A stretch of DNA of 64,000 nt from Clostridia bacterium (GCA_900752335.1 CAADUZ010000013.1:1-64000); one strand, 5' to 3'; shown: positions 38,323 through 48,400, counted from the stretch's first letter. The notes: generated by a model not told the origin, from the sequence alone. Translations and numbers: made by a program.

Positions 38323-39456
38323 TTATATACTATTCTTTTTTGTTAGTCCTATAGCCATAATGCTTGAAAATAATATTGATAAAACTGCTATTCCTAAATA
38401 ATTTTCTTCCCCTGTTTTTGGTATATCATCCTTTTCTTCTTCTGGTTTTTCGTCCTTTACTTCGTCTTTCTCTTCTTCACTTTCTATTTTAGAAGTTTTT
38501 ACATATATACTTGTATCTGTATCTACTGTTTTTGAAAAATCAAATTTATTAGTAAATTTATCGTCCGTGAAGAATCCATCTATTTCATAGCCTTCTTCTA
38601 CTGTAATATATGCTTTTAAAAATTCTTCTGTAATCGTATTTCCTTTTTCAGTAACTATTTTTTCACTTTTCTCCCCATGAATTAATGTTATCACTACTGC
38701 TTCTGTATCAGTATTACTTGTAACTGTGTCTGGCACACTAGTTTCTGATATAACATTATTATTTTCATCTGTTAATACTATCTTTTCTCCTGCTATAACT
38801 ACTTTGTTTTCTGTATTTTCTGTGTTTGTAACAGTAAATTCTGTAAGATAGCCATTATCTGCTACACGTACCACATTTTCATTAGAATCTGAAGTTAAAG
38901 TACCATTCATTGTTAATGTTGGATTGTTGGTTGCAGATGCGCCTTTATCTATTTCTATTCCGTTGTTTGCATTTGTTCCATTGTAGCCTAAATGTAAGTC
39001 TATTACTTCTACATTTCCACCATTTGCAAGTACACCACCATACTTAAATCCAGTTATAGATACATTGTTTAGTATAACTGTTGCTCCATCATATGATTGT
39101 ACACCATATTTTGGTCCATTGTTTAAGTTAATATCTTTTAATGTAAGCTGTCCCGCTGCCATTTGTGCTGTAAACATTGTTTGATTTCCTGAAGTTGAAG
39201 TCCACTCTGTAGAACCAGATACTGTATAACCATTACCATCTATTGTAAGCTTTTTTTGTATTACGATAGGTCCTGTTACAGTTATATTATTTTGAATTTC
39301 TACAGTTCCTCCATCATTTACATTTTCTATTGCACTTCTTAATGTACTTTCATCTGTTGCATTTTCTGTTTCTGCCGCTTTAGAATAATTTGTAAAAATT
39401 AATAAACTAGAAAAAATTAATAAAACAAATATTAAAAATTTTGTTGTTTTTTTCAT
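38323..39456 (-). CDS. Cell-wall sorting-signal surface protein with beta-helix
   Basis: 377 aa exported protein. Signal peptide at about 1-27 (LLIFTNYSKAAE), then a right-handed parallel beta-helix like pectate-lyase/adhesin repeats (about 40-230; NGYTVSG, NNVSITGFKYGG), then a small InlB-like beta-grasp repeat (EGYEIDGFFTDDKF) and a Lys/Glu-rich spacer. It ends with IPKTG, a hydrophobic helix and KKNSI, a sortase signal in which Ile replaces Leu. A sortase is encoded at 56750. Likely an adhesin; function is inferred. Confidence 0.85.
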   Translation of the reverse strand: MKKTTKFLIFVLLIFSSLLIFTNYSKAAETENATDESTLRSAIENVNDGGTVEIQNNITVTGPIVIQKKLTIDGNGYTVSGSTEWTSTSGNQTMFTAQMAAGQLTLKDINLNNGPKYGVQSYDGATVILNNVSITGFKYGGVLANGGNVEVIDLHLGYNGTNANNGIEIDKGASATNNPTLTMNGTLTSDSNENVVRVADNGYLTEFTVTNTENTENKVVIAGEKIVLTDENNNVISETSVPDTVTSNTDTEAVVITLIHGEKSEKIVTEKGNTITEEFLKAYITVEEGYEIDGFFTDDKFTNKFDFSKTVDTDTSIYVKTSKIESEEEKDEVKDEKPEEEKDDIPKTGEENYLGIAVLSILFSSIMAIGLTKKNSI

Positions 39457-39571
39457 TATTTTATACCTCCTTATGTCTTATTGTTTCCACAATATATTTT
39501 TTTATTTAGAGAATATAAAATGTTGAAATATTAATTTTTTCTAGTTTTACCATATTCTTTCAATTTTTAAT

Positions 39572-42193
39572 TTATCTTGGATATTTTATTGCCGCTTGTG
39601 CTGCTGCAAGTCTTGCTATTGGAACTCTAAATGGCGAGCAAGATACATAAGTAAGTCCAATTCTATGACAATATTCAACTGTTGGTGGATTTCCTCCATG
39701 TTCTCCACATATTCCAAGTTCTATATCCGGTCTTGTTTGTTTTCCTAATTTTATAGCATGCTCTACTAATTTTCCTACGCCCTCTTCATCTATTCTAGCA
39801 AATGGGTCAAAGTCATATATGTTTTTAGAATAGTATTCATTTAAGAATTTTCCTGCATCATCACGGCTAAAACCAAATGTCATTTGCGTTAAATCGTTTG
39901 TACCAAATGAGAAAAATTCTGCTTCTTTAGCTATTTTATCAGCTATTAGAGTGGCTCTTGGCAACTCTATCATTGTTCCTACCATATATTTTATATCCAT
40001 ATTTTCTTGCGTAAGCATCTCATTTGCTGTTTCTGTAATTATGTTCTTTACATACACAAGTTCTTTGTAATCTCCAACAAGTGGTATCATTATTTCTGGC
40101 TTTACGTCTATTCCTTCTTTTTTTACGTTTATTGCTGCTCCTATTATTGCTTTTGTTTGCATTACGCCAATTTCTGGATATGTTACGTCTAATCTACAGC
40201 CTCTATGTCCCATCATTGGGTTAAATTCATGCAAGCTTACCACTACTTCTTTTAATTCTTCAAATGACATGTTCATATCTTTTGCTAAAGCTTCTATCTC
40301 TTCATCTGTATGTGGTAAAAACTCATGTAGTGGTGGATCTAGTAGCCTTATTGTTACCGGAAGACCTTTCATTTCTCTAAACAAGCCTTCAAAATCTTCT
40401 CTTTGCATTGGAAGTATTTTATCTAGTGCTTTTTCCCTTTGTTCCTTTGTTTTTGATACTATCATTTCTCGTATTGCAGCTATTCTTTCTGGTGCAAAGA
40501 ACATATGCTCTGTTCTACATAGTCCAATACCTTGTGCTCCAAACTCATATGCTTGTTTTGCATCTTTTGGTGTATCTGCATTTGTTCTTACTTCCATTTG
40601 TCTATATCTATCTGCCCATTCCATAAATTTAGCAAAGTTTCCTGTAACCGTTGCTGTAACTGTATCTATTCTTTCTCCATAAACATTTCCTGTACTTCCA
40701 TCTAATGAAATCCAGTCGCCTTCTTTAAACGTTTTTCCAGCTACACTAAATGTTTTTGCTTCTTCGTCAACAGATATTTCCGAGCAACCAGATACGCAAC
40801 AAGTACCCATTCCACGTGCTACAACTGCTGCATGTGAAGTCATACCGCCTCTTACAGTAAGTATTCCGTGGCATACTTGCATACCATCTATATCTTCTGG
40901 TGAAGTTTCAAGCCTTACTAATATTAAGTCTTTTTCCCCTGCTTCATGTTTTGCTAACGCTTCTTCTGCTGTGAATACTACCTTTCCTGTAGCAGCTCCA
41001 GGTGATGCAGCTAAACCTTTCGTAATTGGATTAGCCTGATTTAGTTTTTCTTGGTCAAAATTTGGATGAAGCAACTGGTCTAGTTGGTTTGGCTCAACTC
41101 TTAAAACTGCTTCTTTTTCTGTTATCATTCCTTCATTTACCAGGTCTACCGCAATTTGAAGTGCTGCTGTTGCAGTTCTTTTTCCATTTCTAGTTTGTAA
41201 GAAGTATAGCTTGCCGTTTTCTATTGTAAATTCCATATCTTGCATATCTTTATAGTGTTTTTCAAGCATTGTAGCATACATTACAAAATCTTGATATGCT
41301 TCCATATCTGTTTCTTGTAACTTTTCTATTGGCTGTGGTGTACGAATTCCGGCAACAACGTCCTCTCCTTGTGCATTCATTAGATATTCTCCAAATATCT
41401 TGTTTTCGCCTGTCGCTGGATTACGAGAAAATGCAACACCTGTGCCACAGTCTTCTCCCATATTTCCAAACACCATTTCTTGCACATTTACTGCTGTACC
41501 CCACTCGCTTGGTATGTCATTTAAACGTCTATATGTTATTGCTCTTGGGTTATTCCAAGACCTAAATACAGCTTTCACTGCTGCCATTAATTGGTCTTTT
41601 GCATCTGTTGGGAATTCATCCCCATGTTCTCTTTTATATATTTTTTTGAAATTTGTTACAAGTTCTTTTAAATCTTCTGCTGTAAGTTCTGTATCTAATT
41701 CTACTTTTCTTTTACTTTTAATTTTATCTATCTCTGCCTCGAATAAGTTTTTTGGAATTTCCATTACTACGTCACTAAACATTTGAATAAATCTTCTATA
41801 GCTATCATAGGCAAACCTTTTATTCTTTTTTGCCATAGCCTCTACAACTTCTTCATTTAATCCCAAATTTAGTATTGTATCCATCATTCCAGGCATAGAT
41901 GCTCTTGCTCCAGAACGTACAGATACAAGAAGTGGGTTTGCTGGATTTCCAAGTTCCTTACCTGTTATTCTTTCTAATTCTTTTAAATTCATAAAAATTT
42001 GATATTTAATCTCTTCTGATATGTTTTCATTATTGTTATAGTAGTCTATACATGCTTCTGTTGTTATCGTAAAACCTTGTGGTATTGGAAGCCCTAAATT
42101 AGTCATTTCTGCTAGGTTTGCTCCTTTTCCGCCAAGTAGTTCTCTCATATTTGCATTTCCTTCTCTAAACAAATATACATACTTTTTATCCAT
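39572..42193 (-). CDS. ppdK: Pyruvate, phosphate dikinase
   Basis: Interconverts pyruvate + ATP + Pi and PEP + AMP + PPi. In anaerobes it often serves glycolysis with PPi. The 873 aa have the N-terminal ATP-grasp (GGKGANLAEM near 22, SVRSGARASMPGMMDT), the phospho-His domain (GGMTSHAAVVARGMGTCCVSG near 452), and the C-terminal PEP-binding barrel (GICGEHGGNP near 830). The length is typical. ATG with AGGAGGAAC upstream. A long monocistronic transcript is probable, as no regulatory PPDK-RP gene is adjacent. Confidence 0.97.
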   Translation of the reverse strand: MDKKYVYLFREGNANMRELLGGKGANLAEMTNLGLPIPQGFTITTEACIDYYNNNENISEEIKYQIFMNLKELERITGKELGNPANPLLVSVRSGARASMPGMMDTILNLGLNEEVVEAMAKKNKRFAYDSYRRFIQMFSDVVMEIPKNLFEAEIDKIKSKRKVELDTELTAEDLKELVTNFKKIYKREHGDEFPTDAKDQLMAAVKAVFRSWNNPRAITYRRLNDIPSEWGTAVNVQEMVFGNMGEDCGTGVAFSRNPATGENKIFGEYLMNAQGEDVVAGIRTPQPIEKLQETDMEAYQDFVMYATMLEKHYKDMQDMEFTIENGKLYFLQTRNGKRTATAALQIAVDLVNEGMITEKEAVLRVEPNQLDQLLHPNFDQEKLNQANPITKGLAASPGAATGKVVFTAEEALAKHEAGEKDLILVRLETSPEDIDGMQVCHGILTVRGGMTSHAAVVARGMGTCCVSGCSEISVDEEAKTFSVAGKTFKEGDWISLDGSTGNVYGERIDTVTATVTGNFAKFMEWADRYRQMEVRTNADTPKDAKQAYEFGAQGIGLCRTEHMFFAPERIAAIREMIVSKTKEQREKALDKILPMQREDFEGLFREMKGLPVTIRLLDPPLHEFLPHTDEEIEALAKDMNMSFEELKEVVVSLHEFNPMMGHRGCRLDVTYPEIGVMQTKAIIGAAINVKKEGIDVKPEIMIPLVGDYKELVYVKNIITETANEMLTQENMDIKYMVGTMIELPRATLIADKIAKEAEFFSFGTNDLTQMTFGFSRDDAGKFLNEYYSKNIYDFDPFARIDEEGVGKLVEHAIKLGKQTRPDIELGICGEHGGNPPTVEYCHRIGLTYVSCSPFRVPIARLAAAQAAIKYPR

Positions 42194-42324
42194 TAAATGT
42201 TCCTCCTATATTTATATCTTTTGCAAATTAATATTTTTTATACAGCTTTGGTAAATTTTATGTTTTAATTATATCGATATATTTTAAAAAAGTAAATATG
42301 TATAGAAAATAATTTTTAATTTAA

Positions 42325-42365
42325 AAAAAGCAATAGATATAAAAGTTATTATACCTATTGCTTTT
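42325..42365 (-). terminator. Terminator after DUF1294 gene
   Basis: Minus strand AAAAGCAATAG / CTATTGCTTTTTTT with an 18-base loop, 4 bases past the stop codon. Confidence 0.75.
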
Positions 42366-42368
42366 ATT

Positions 42369-42644
42369 TTATTTAATAAAATCATTCCACAAAGAAACTA
42401 TTAATATTATTTGTAACACTAGAATTACAGGAAATCCAACTGAAAATCTTAATTTTTTAGTTTTATGTCTAAAAGTATACATTCCAGCAATAGCACCAAT
42501 GCTTCCACCTATTAGTGCTAGTATGAATAAAGTTTGCTCCGGTATTCTCCATTTTCCATACTTTGCTTTTCTTTTATCTATATACATTGCTAAAAATGCT
42601 ATTAAATTAATTACTACTAAATAAATTACAAAATATTTTAACAT
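42369..42644 (-). CDS. DUF1294 family membrane protein
   Basis: 91 aa with three to four hydrophobic segments. It carries the DUF1294 signature: MYIDKRKAKYGKWRIPEQTL, LALIGGSIGAIAGMYTFRHKTKK (cited in halves), and the closing FSVGFPVILVLQ. Such proteins are tiny inner-membrane proteins of unknown role. Alone, with its own terminator, between ppdK and the ATP-grasp pair. ATG with GGCAGGAAAA upstream. Confidence 0.9.
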   Translation of the reverse strand: MLKYFVIYLVVINLIAFLAMYIDKRKAKYGKWRIPEQTLFILALIGGSIGAIAGMYTFRHKTKKLRFSVGFPVILVLQIILIVSLWNDFIK

Positions 42645-42709
42645 TTTTCCTGCCTTCTATTTTTTATTAATATGTTATAATTTTTTTAAAATTAATACGT
42701 TTGTTTTTG

Positions 42710-43759
42710 CTAAACATTAAATTTAGGCATCATTCCTATTTTATTTGGTGTGTGTTCCGGAAGCTGATAAATATCATGTCCAGGGAATTCATTTCCTTCT
42801 ACAAATATTGGTCCATCAGGTGTAAAACAAACGTCCCAGCCGATATATCCCATTTGTGGAACTACTTTTGAAGCTTCTTTACACATTGATATTGCTTTAT
42901 CCCAGTCTGGAAATTTAAAGCCTTTTATTTTTGCTCCCGTTTGTGGATGGGTTTCATATAGATTTTTATTTTTATCGATAGCCTTATCTATAACTTCGCC
43001 TGTTAGTTCATTTATTGGTGCTACCATTCCACCACTATTAAAATTGTCTACATATTTACCATTGCCTATTCTAAAATATGCACATATCACATGTGGCACA
43101 CCATCTTTTAATATTGTAACCACTCTTACTGTATTTATGGCATCTGGATAGATTTTACTTACTTTTGGATTCTGCTTTATAACTTCTTCGAGTTCAAAGT
43201 TATTTGTACCTTCTGTTAATTTACTGTATAATTTTTCTAATTTTGCATCCTTATCCAGTTCCTCTCTAAATACTTCATTAAAGCTTTTATCTCCATATTT
43301 TTCTTTGTCTACATTGATTTTTACAATTCCATGCCCACAACCACCATCTATTGGTTTTGCCATAAATTCATTATGTTTTTTTATAAAATTAATTATATCT
43401 TCTTTCGGACTTTCCTTTACTTTTATCCAATCACGTTTAATATAATCTTTGAATAAAGTGTTAAATTCGTCCTTGTTTTCGAATATATGAAAATACTCTT
43501 TGTTGTTATATTTTTTAACTAACTCATTGTTTCTTCCTCTAGTTATATATGTGTCGCGTTGCTTTTTAGTCAAATTATACATTTCAAACAAGTCGTAATC
43601 CATATATCCTGCGCCATATTTTCTAGCACATTTTTGTAAATCATATAATAAATATATTTTTGATTTTCCTGTTTTTCTATGGATAGAATCTATTTTCTCA
43701 AACATTGCCTTCTTATCCATTTCTTTTAATCTATTTAAAATATACTTAATTTTTCCCAA
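42710..43759 (-). CDS. Sugar-transfer-associated ATP-grasp protein, copy 1
   Basis: 349 aa of the ATPgrasp_ST type (Pfam). Visible parts are MAKPIDGGCGHGI (ATP-binding loop near 130), DAINTVRVVTI, RIGNGKYVDNFNSGGM, THPQTGAKIKGF and the metal-binding end YIGWDVCFTPDGPIFVEGN. The N-terminal 100 residues are helical and Lys-rich. ATP-grasp proteins join a carboxylate to an amine or other nucleophile; this branch is found in cell-surface polysaccharide loci. The substrate is not known. It lies 60 bases after a paralogue. Confidence 0.85.
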   Translation of the reverse strand: MGKIKYILNRLKEMDKKAMFEKIDSIHRKTGKSKIYLLYDLQKCARKYGAGYMDYDLFEMYNLTKKQRDTYITRGRNNELVKKYNNKEYFHIFENKDEFNTLFKDYIKRDWIKVKESPKEDIINFIKKHNEFMAKPIDGGCGHGIVKINVDKEKYGDKSFNEVFREELDKDAKLEKLYSKLTEGTNNFELEEVIKQNPKVSKIYPDAINTVRVVTILKDGVPHVICAYFRIGNGKYVDNFNSGGMVAPINELTGEVIDKAIDKNKNLYETHPQTGAKIKGFKFPDWDKAISMCKEASKVVPQMGYIGWDVCFTPDGPIFVEGNEFPGHDIYQLPEHTPNKIGMMPKFNV

Positions 43760-43818
43760 TCACATTCTTCCCTTCGTTTTCTCAAACTACTGTGGCAGAA
43801 GTTTTGGGCTAGTATAAT

Positions 43819-44826
43819 CTAAAAGATTTGCATAATTTCATTGTATTTAGGAATTAAGCCTACTTTTTCTTTATCTTTTATTAAGCTTGGCTTTACTTGA
43901 AATACCCCTGGGAAACAATTTCCTTCTATTAATATTGGTTCATTTTCTCCTATTGCTACGTCCCAACCAACATATCCTATTTCAGGAACTACTTTTGCTG
44001 CTTCTTTTACAAGTTCTACTGCTTCTTTAAACATTGGTACTTTAAAACCTACTATCTCATGGTTAGTTACTGGATGTTTGCTATATATATTATCCATTCT
44101 ATCAATGGCCTCGACATAAACAACTCCTTCTTCGTTTACGTATGTGTACATGCCTCCACTCGAGAAATTATCTACAACCCCACCATTTCCTAGTTTTAGA
44201 ATGGCTTGTAAGAAATATGCTTTTCCATCTTTATAGAATGTAAACATTCTTAAAGAGTTTACAGATTTTGAATACAATTTATTTAGCTCTTTATTTTGAA
44301 TTATGCATTGCTCTACAATAGTTTGATTATTATTTATTAATTTTTTGTATAGCTCTTTGCAAGCGTCGTCACTTGTGTATTCAATTTTCTCTACACCTTT
44401 ACCACCTTCTCCGTCGGCAGGTTTTACTATTACCACTTTGTTTTCTCTTAAGAATTTAGTAAATTGTTCTTCATTTTTTCCGTCTATTACCATCCATTCT
44501 CTTTTCAAGAATGAATTAAATGTTTTATAGAATTCGTCTTTATTATCAAAAATATGAAATTTATCTTTTTCATTAAATCTTTTTATAATTTCGTTATTTT
44601 TTCCTCTTGTTAAGTATGTTTTTCTTTGATTCTTGTCCAAATTATAGAATTCAAATTCCTGATAATCATAGTATCCTGCTTGGTATTTAAAACCGCATCT
44701 GCACATATCAAATAATATTAAGACATAGTTTTTCTTAATTTTCTTTCCAATACTTTTTGCGATTTTAATCATGTTTTTATAATCCATTTGAATTATACGT
44801 TTAAATAAATAGTTAAGCTTACCCAT
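43819..44826 (-). CDS. Sugar-transfer-associated ATP-grasp protein, copy 2
   Basis: 335 aa paralogue of the neighbouring gene, with the same motif order: VKPADGEGGKGVEKI, SVNSLRMFTFYKDG, KLGNGGVVDNFSSGGMYT, KHPVTNHEIVGFKVP and YVGWDVAIGENEPILIEGN. Both copies keep all glutamate/asparagine ligands, so both are probably active. It follows the flippase gene, which suggests a shared surface-glycan pathway. ATG preceded by a weak AGTAGTAAA site. Confidence 0.85.
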   Translation of the reverse strand: MGKLNYLFKRIIQMDYKNMIKIAKSIGKKIKKNYVLILFDMCRCGFKYQAGYYDYQEFEFYNLDKNQRKTYLTRGKNNEIIKRFNEKDKFHIFDNKDEFYKTFNSFLKREWMVIDGKNEEQFTKFLRENKVVIVKPADGEGGKGVEKIEYTSDDACKELYKKLINNNQTIVEQCIIQNKELNKLYSKSVNSLRMFTFYKDGKAYFLQAILKLGNGGVVDNFSSGGMYTYVNEEGVVYVEAIDRMDNIYSKHPVTNHEIVGFKVPMFKEAVELVKEAAKVVPEIGYVGWDVAIGENEPILIEGNCFPGVFQVKPSLIKDKEKVGLIPKYNEIMQIF

Positions 44827-44910
44827 TTTACTACTCCATTTTATTTAAGCTATCTTAAAAATAACTTAAAATTTATTATATTTTATTATTTTATATTATT
44901 TTTTATAAAT

Positions 44911-46554
44911 TTATGCCTTTTCTTCTTTATTTAATTTTGACAATAATTTACTTCCAAAAGGAATCATTGATATTTCCTCTTTTGTAAGTATTCTCAATAT
45001 AAATATCATTGCAACATATATTATTGCTCCTGCAAAAATTGATATCAATGTCGAGATGATTCCAGACATTATCATATTTAATCCCATGTTTATAAAATAT
45101 ACACTTACGCCCATTATTATACCTGCTAAAAGAGGTTTTATTATATATCTTATAGGTGGGATTTTTAATTTTATCTTTCTCGTTAATGCTTTATAGCAAA
45201 TAATAAATGCTATTATTTGGCAAATAATAGAGCTAATTGGCGCTCCAAGTATATTTATGCTTGGATTACTTACAAGTATAAGATTTAGTACTAATTTAAT
45301 TACAGCACCTATTGCCAATGCCAATGCTGGAATAAGTGGTTTATTAATTCCATATAGCCCACCATTAATTGTTTGGCTCAATGCCACAAATATCATTGCT
45401 ATTGACGATAATTTTAATACTATTCCTCCATCTGGTGCATTTGGATAAATTAAATTTAAAATTTGGTCAGATAAACATATATATCCTATTGCACATGGAA
45501 TTATTATAATTATTGATGCTAGAATTGAAAAAGATAATCTCTTTGATGCAACATTGTATTCTTTTTTAGCTATAGATTCTGATATTGCTGGAACTAAAGC
45601 TGTTGAAAACGCCAGATTTATAGCTATTGGTAAATTAGTCAAATTATCTACTTTTGATAATATACCTGTTTTCTCCATAGCAATTTGCTCTAGCACTTCT
45701 TTACCGCCAGTAACTAAACTTGAAAATGCTTGCTGTATACAGTTACTTACTGTAGCAGTATCTATAACAGAACTTATTACAGAAATTACAGAACCTATAG
45801 TAACTGGGATAGATAGTGCAAGTATTGTTTTTGCTATCTCTCTATTTGTTTTCTTTGCTTCTTCAGAAATATCTTGATTTTTATCAACTTCAACTTTATT
45901 ATTTTTATAGTATGTAATTAAGTATAAAAATGTAATAATAATACTTAATGTAGTAGATAAATTTCCACCTGCTGCCATTATATATGGCTCTTTTCCTACT
46001 AGTGCATACACAAAAAGAATAGTTAAAACACAATTTAAAAATTGTTCTAAAATCTGTGTAACACTAGTTGGCTTCATATTTTGCTGTCCAGAGAAATAAC
46101 CTCTAAATACAGCAGACATTGCCACAAATACAATAGCAGGTGCAAGAACTCTTAAAACATATGCTACGTCTGGAACATTTAGTATTTTAGTTGCAATTAG
46201 GTCTGCCCCAAAGAAGAGTCCTAATGATAATACTAAACCAATTCCAGTAAACAGCTTTAGTGCTGTTTTAAAAATTCTCTGTGCACCATAATTATTTCCT
46301 ACTGCCAGTCTTTCTGATACAAGCTTTGAAATAACACTTGGAATTCCTATAGAACATAATGTAAGCAAAAGTGCATAAATTTGATAACCTGATGAATAAT
46401 ATCCAAGTCCAGCATCTCCAAAACCTTCTATATTTGTTATTACTAATCTATATACTAATCCTAATACTTTTACTACAATTTCTGATAACATTAAAAGTAG
46501 TACATTTTTCATAAAGGATACACCTTTAGATTTTTTTGCCGTAGTTTCTTCCAA
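44911..46554 (-). CDS. MurJ/SpoVB-type lipid flippase
   Basis: 547 aa polytopic membrane protein of the MOP superfamily (polysaccharide transport/YtgP-SpoVB branch), with about 14 helices. The N-terminus KNVLLLMLSEIVVKVLGLVYR and GYQIYALLLTLCSIGIPSVISKLV (in part) are typical. It may flip lipid II or another undecaprenyl-linked precursor. In Bacillus the YtgP member is the lipid II flippase and SpoVB acts in spore cortex; sequence alone does not decide. Its 5' side abuts a GGGACAGGT repeat. Confidence 0.88.
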   Translation of the reverse strand: MEETTAKKSKGVSFMKNVLLLMLSEIVVKVLGLVYRLVITNIEGFGDAGLGYYSSGYQIYALLLTLCSIGIPSVISKLVSERLAVGNNYGAQRIFKTALKLFTGIGLVLSLGLFFGADLIATKILNVPDVAYVLRVLAPAIVFVAMSAVFRGYFSGQQNMKPTSVTQILEQFLNCVLTILFVYALVGKEPYIMAAGGNLSTTLSIIITFLYLITYYKNNKVEVDKNQDISEEAKKTNREIAKTILALSIPVTIGSVISVISSVIDTATVSNCIQQAFSSLVTGGKEVLEQIAMEKTGILSKVDNLTNLPIAINLAFSTALVPAISESIAKKEYNVASKRLSFSILASIIIIIPCAIGYICLSDQILNLIYPNAPDGGIVLKLSSIAMIFVALSQTINGGLYGINKPLIPALALAIGAVIKLVLNLILVSNPSINILGAPISSIICQIIAFIICYKALTRKIKLKIPPIRYIIKPLLAGIIMGVSVYFINMGLNMIMSGIISTLISIFAGAIIYVAMIFILRILTKEEISMIPFGSKLLSKLNKEEKA

Positions 46555-46568
46555 CTCTATTCCTTTCT

Positions 46569-46636
46569 TGAGAATTTGGGGACAGGTCTCATTTTCCCAT
46601 TTATGAGAATTTAGGACCTGTCCCTATTTTCTCATT
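46569..46636. repeat. GGGACAGGT-family inverted repeat (copy 2)
   Basis: GAGAATTTGGGGACAGGTCT and its inverted partner (AGGACCTGTCCCTATTTTCTC) with ATTTTCCCAT between. It fills the whole gap between glyQS and the flippase gene. It may act as a terminator-like hairpin. Same arms as copy 1. Confidence 0.85.
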
Positions 46637-46637
46637 T

Positions 46638-48023
46638 TTAAAATTGTATTTTTTCTTCTAACCAACCTTCTAGTTCGTCTATTTTTATTCTTACTTGTTC
46701 CATTGTATCTCTATCTCTTATGGTTACACAGTTGTCTTCTAAAGTGTCAAAATCAATAGTTACACAGTATGGTGTTCCTATTTCGTCTTCTCTTCTATAT
46801 CTCTTTCCTATGCTTCCTGCTTCGTCATAGTCACACATAAACTTTTTAGAAAGCTTGCTATATACTTCTTCAGCCTTTTCGCTCAACTTTTTAGAAAGAG
46901 GAAGAACTGCAACCTTATATGGTGCTAATGCTGGATGCAAATGTAATACAACTCTTGTATCTCCTTCTGCAATTTCTTCTTCGTCATAGCTATTGCATAA
47001 GAATGCTAGTGCAACTCTATCACAACCAAGTGATGGCTCTATGCAATATGGAATATATTTCTCGTTTGTTTCTGGGTCTAAATATGTCATATCCTCTTTT
47101 GAATGATTCATGTGTTGTTTTAGGTCGTAATCTGTTCTATCAGCTATTCCCCAAAGCTCTCCCCATCCAAATGGGAATGTAAATTCTATATCTGTTGTTC
47201 CATTACTATAATGTGATAACTCTTCTTTTGAGTGATCTCTTAAACGGATATTTTCTTCTTTCATTCCTAAACTTAATAGCCAGTTCTTGCAAAAGTCTTT
47301 CCAATATTTATGCCATTCTAAATCTGTTCCTGGTTTACAGAAAAATTCTAGTTCCATTTGTTCAAATTCACGTGTTCTAAATGTGAAGTTACCTGGTGTT
47401 ATCTCATTTCTAAAAGCTTTACCAACTTGAGCTATACCCATAGGTATTTTTCTTCTTGTTGTACGCATAACATTTTTAAAATTAACAAATATACCTTGTG
47501 CTGTTTCTGGTCTTAAATATATTTCAGCCTTTGAATCTTCTGTAACGCCTTGAAATGTTTTAAACATTAAATTAAATTTGCGAATATCTGTGAAATTTTC
47601 TTTTCCACAATTTGGACACGCAATATGATTTTCTTTTATAAAATTAATCATTTGCTCATTAGTCATACCATCTGCTATCATGTCTTTACCTTGCTCATGT
47701 GCCCATTCTTCAATTAATTTATCTGCCCTATGTCTTGTTTTACAATCCTTGCAGTCGATTAGTGGATCTGAAAAATTTCCTACATGTCCAGATGCAACCC
47801 AAACTTCAGGATTCATAAGAATTGCTGCATCCAAACCTACATTATATTTGCTTTCTTGAACAAATTTTTTAAACCATGCTTTCTTTATGTTGTTTTTTAA
47901 TTCAACCCCCAAAGGCCCGTAGTCCCATGTATTTGCTAATCCCCCATATATTTCAGAGCCTGGATATACATATCCTCTATTCTTACAAAGGCTCACTATT
48001 TTTTCCATTGTCAAATTTTTCAT
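46638..48023 (-). CDS. glyQS: Glycyl-tRNA synthetase (alpha2 type)
   Basis: Class II synthetase, dimeric form (not the alpha2beta2 GlyQ/GlyS form). The 461 aa have motif 1 region (ANTWDYGPLGVELKNNIKK), motif 2 (FRNEITPGNFTFRTREFEQMELEFFC in part), motif 3 (CIEPSLGCDRVALAFL) and a C-terminal anticodon-binding domain (LAPYKVAVLPL). Zinc-like CxxC pairs (CKDC, CPNC) lie in the insertion. I start at 48023, 9 bases behind AAGGGA, rather than 48032. No T-box leader is visible upstream; instead DnaA boxes lie there. Confidence 0.96.
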   Translation of the reverse strand: MKNLTMEKIVSLCKNRGYVYPGSEIYGGLANTWDYGPLGVELKNNIKKAWFKKFVQESKYNVGLDAAILMNPEVWVASGHVGNFSDPLIDCKDCKTRHRADKLIEEWAHEQGKDMIADGMTNEQMINFIKENHIACPNCGKENFTDIRKFNLMFKTFQGVTEDSKAEIYLRPETAQGIFVNFKNVMRTTRRKIPMGIAQVGKAFRNEITPGNFTFRTREFEQMELEFFCKPGTDLEWHKYWKDFCKNWLLSLGMKEENIRLRDHSKEELSHYSNGTTDIEFTFPFGWGELWGIADRTDYDLKQHMNHSKEDMTYLDPETNEKYIPYCIEPSLGCDRVALAFLCNSYDEEEIAEGDTRVVLHLHPALAPYKVAVLPLSKKLSEKAEEVYSKLSKKFMCDYDEAGSIGKRYRREDEIGTPYCVTIDFDTLEDNCVTIRDRDTMEQVRIKIDELEGWLEEKIQF

Positions 48024-48135
48024 AAAAATCATTCCCTTCTAAAGGCTTTTAACATATTATAAAAATATATTAAAAACTTGCATTATATACTTGTAAATTC
48101 TACCAATTAATTAAACAAAAGTCAAGGATAATTAT

Positions 48136-48315
48136 TTATCCACAGACATAATTCTACCTTTTTGTATATTAATCAATTAATTTATTTATTTTACGACATT
48201 ATGTTACTATTTTATTGTTATTTTTTACCATTGTTCTATCCACAGGCATGTGGATAATGTGGATAACTCTGTGAATAACTATAAATAGAGGGTTACATTT
48301 TGCAAGTTATCCACA
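48136..48315. other. DnaA-box cluster
   Basis: Six boxes within 180 bases: TTATCCACA at 48136 and 48307 (plus), CTATCCACA at 48236 (one mismatch), TGTGGATAA at 48249 and directly at 48258 (minus), and TGTGAATAA at 48270 (one mismatch). An AT-rich stretch lies at 48170-48235. dnaA, dnaN and gidA/rnpA are absent, and genes run in one direction on both sides, so this is unlikely to be oriC. Confidence 0.8.
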
Positions 48316-48400
48316 AAATTATTTAGAATATTTTATGCAAACTACTTTTTCATATATTTTTGTTAAATTTCTAATTCATGAAATACATTATGTCTATTTC

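Noticed and set aside
48024..48135. Glycine T-box leader for glyQS
   Set aside because: No AGGGTGGNACCGCG-like T-box core or terminator/antiterminator pair could be seen on the minus strand.
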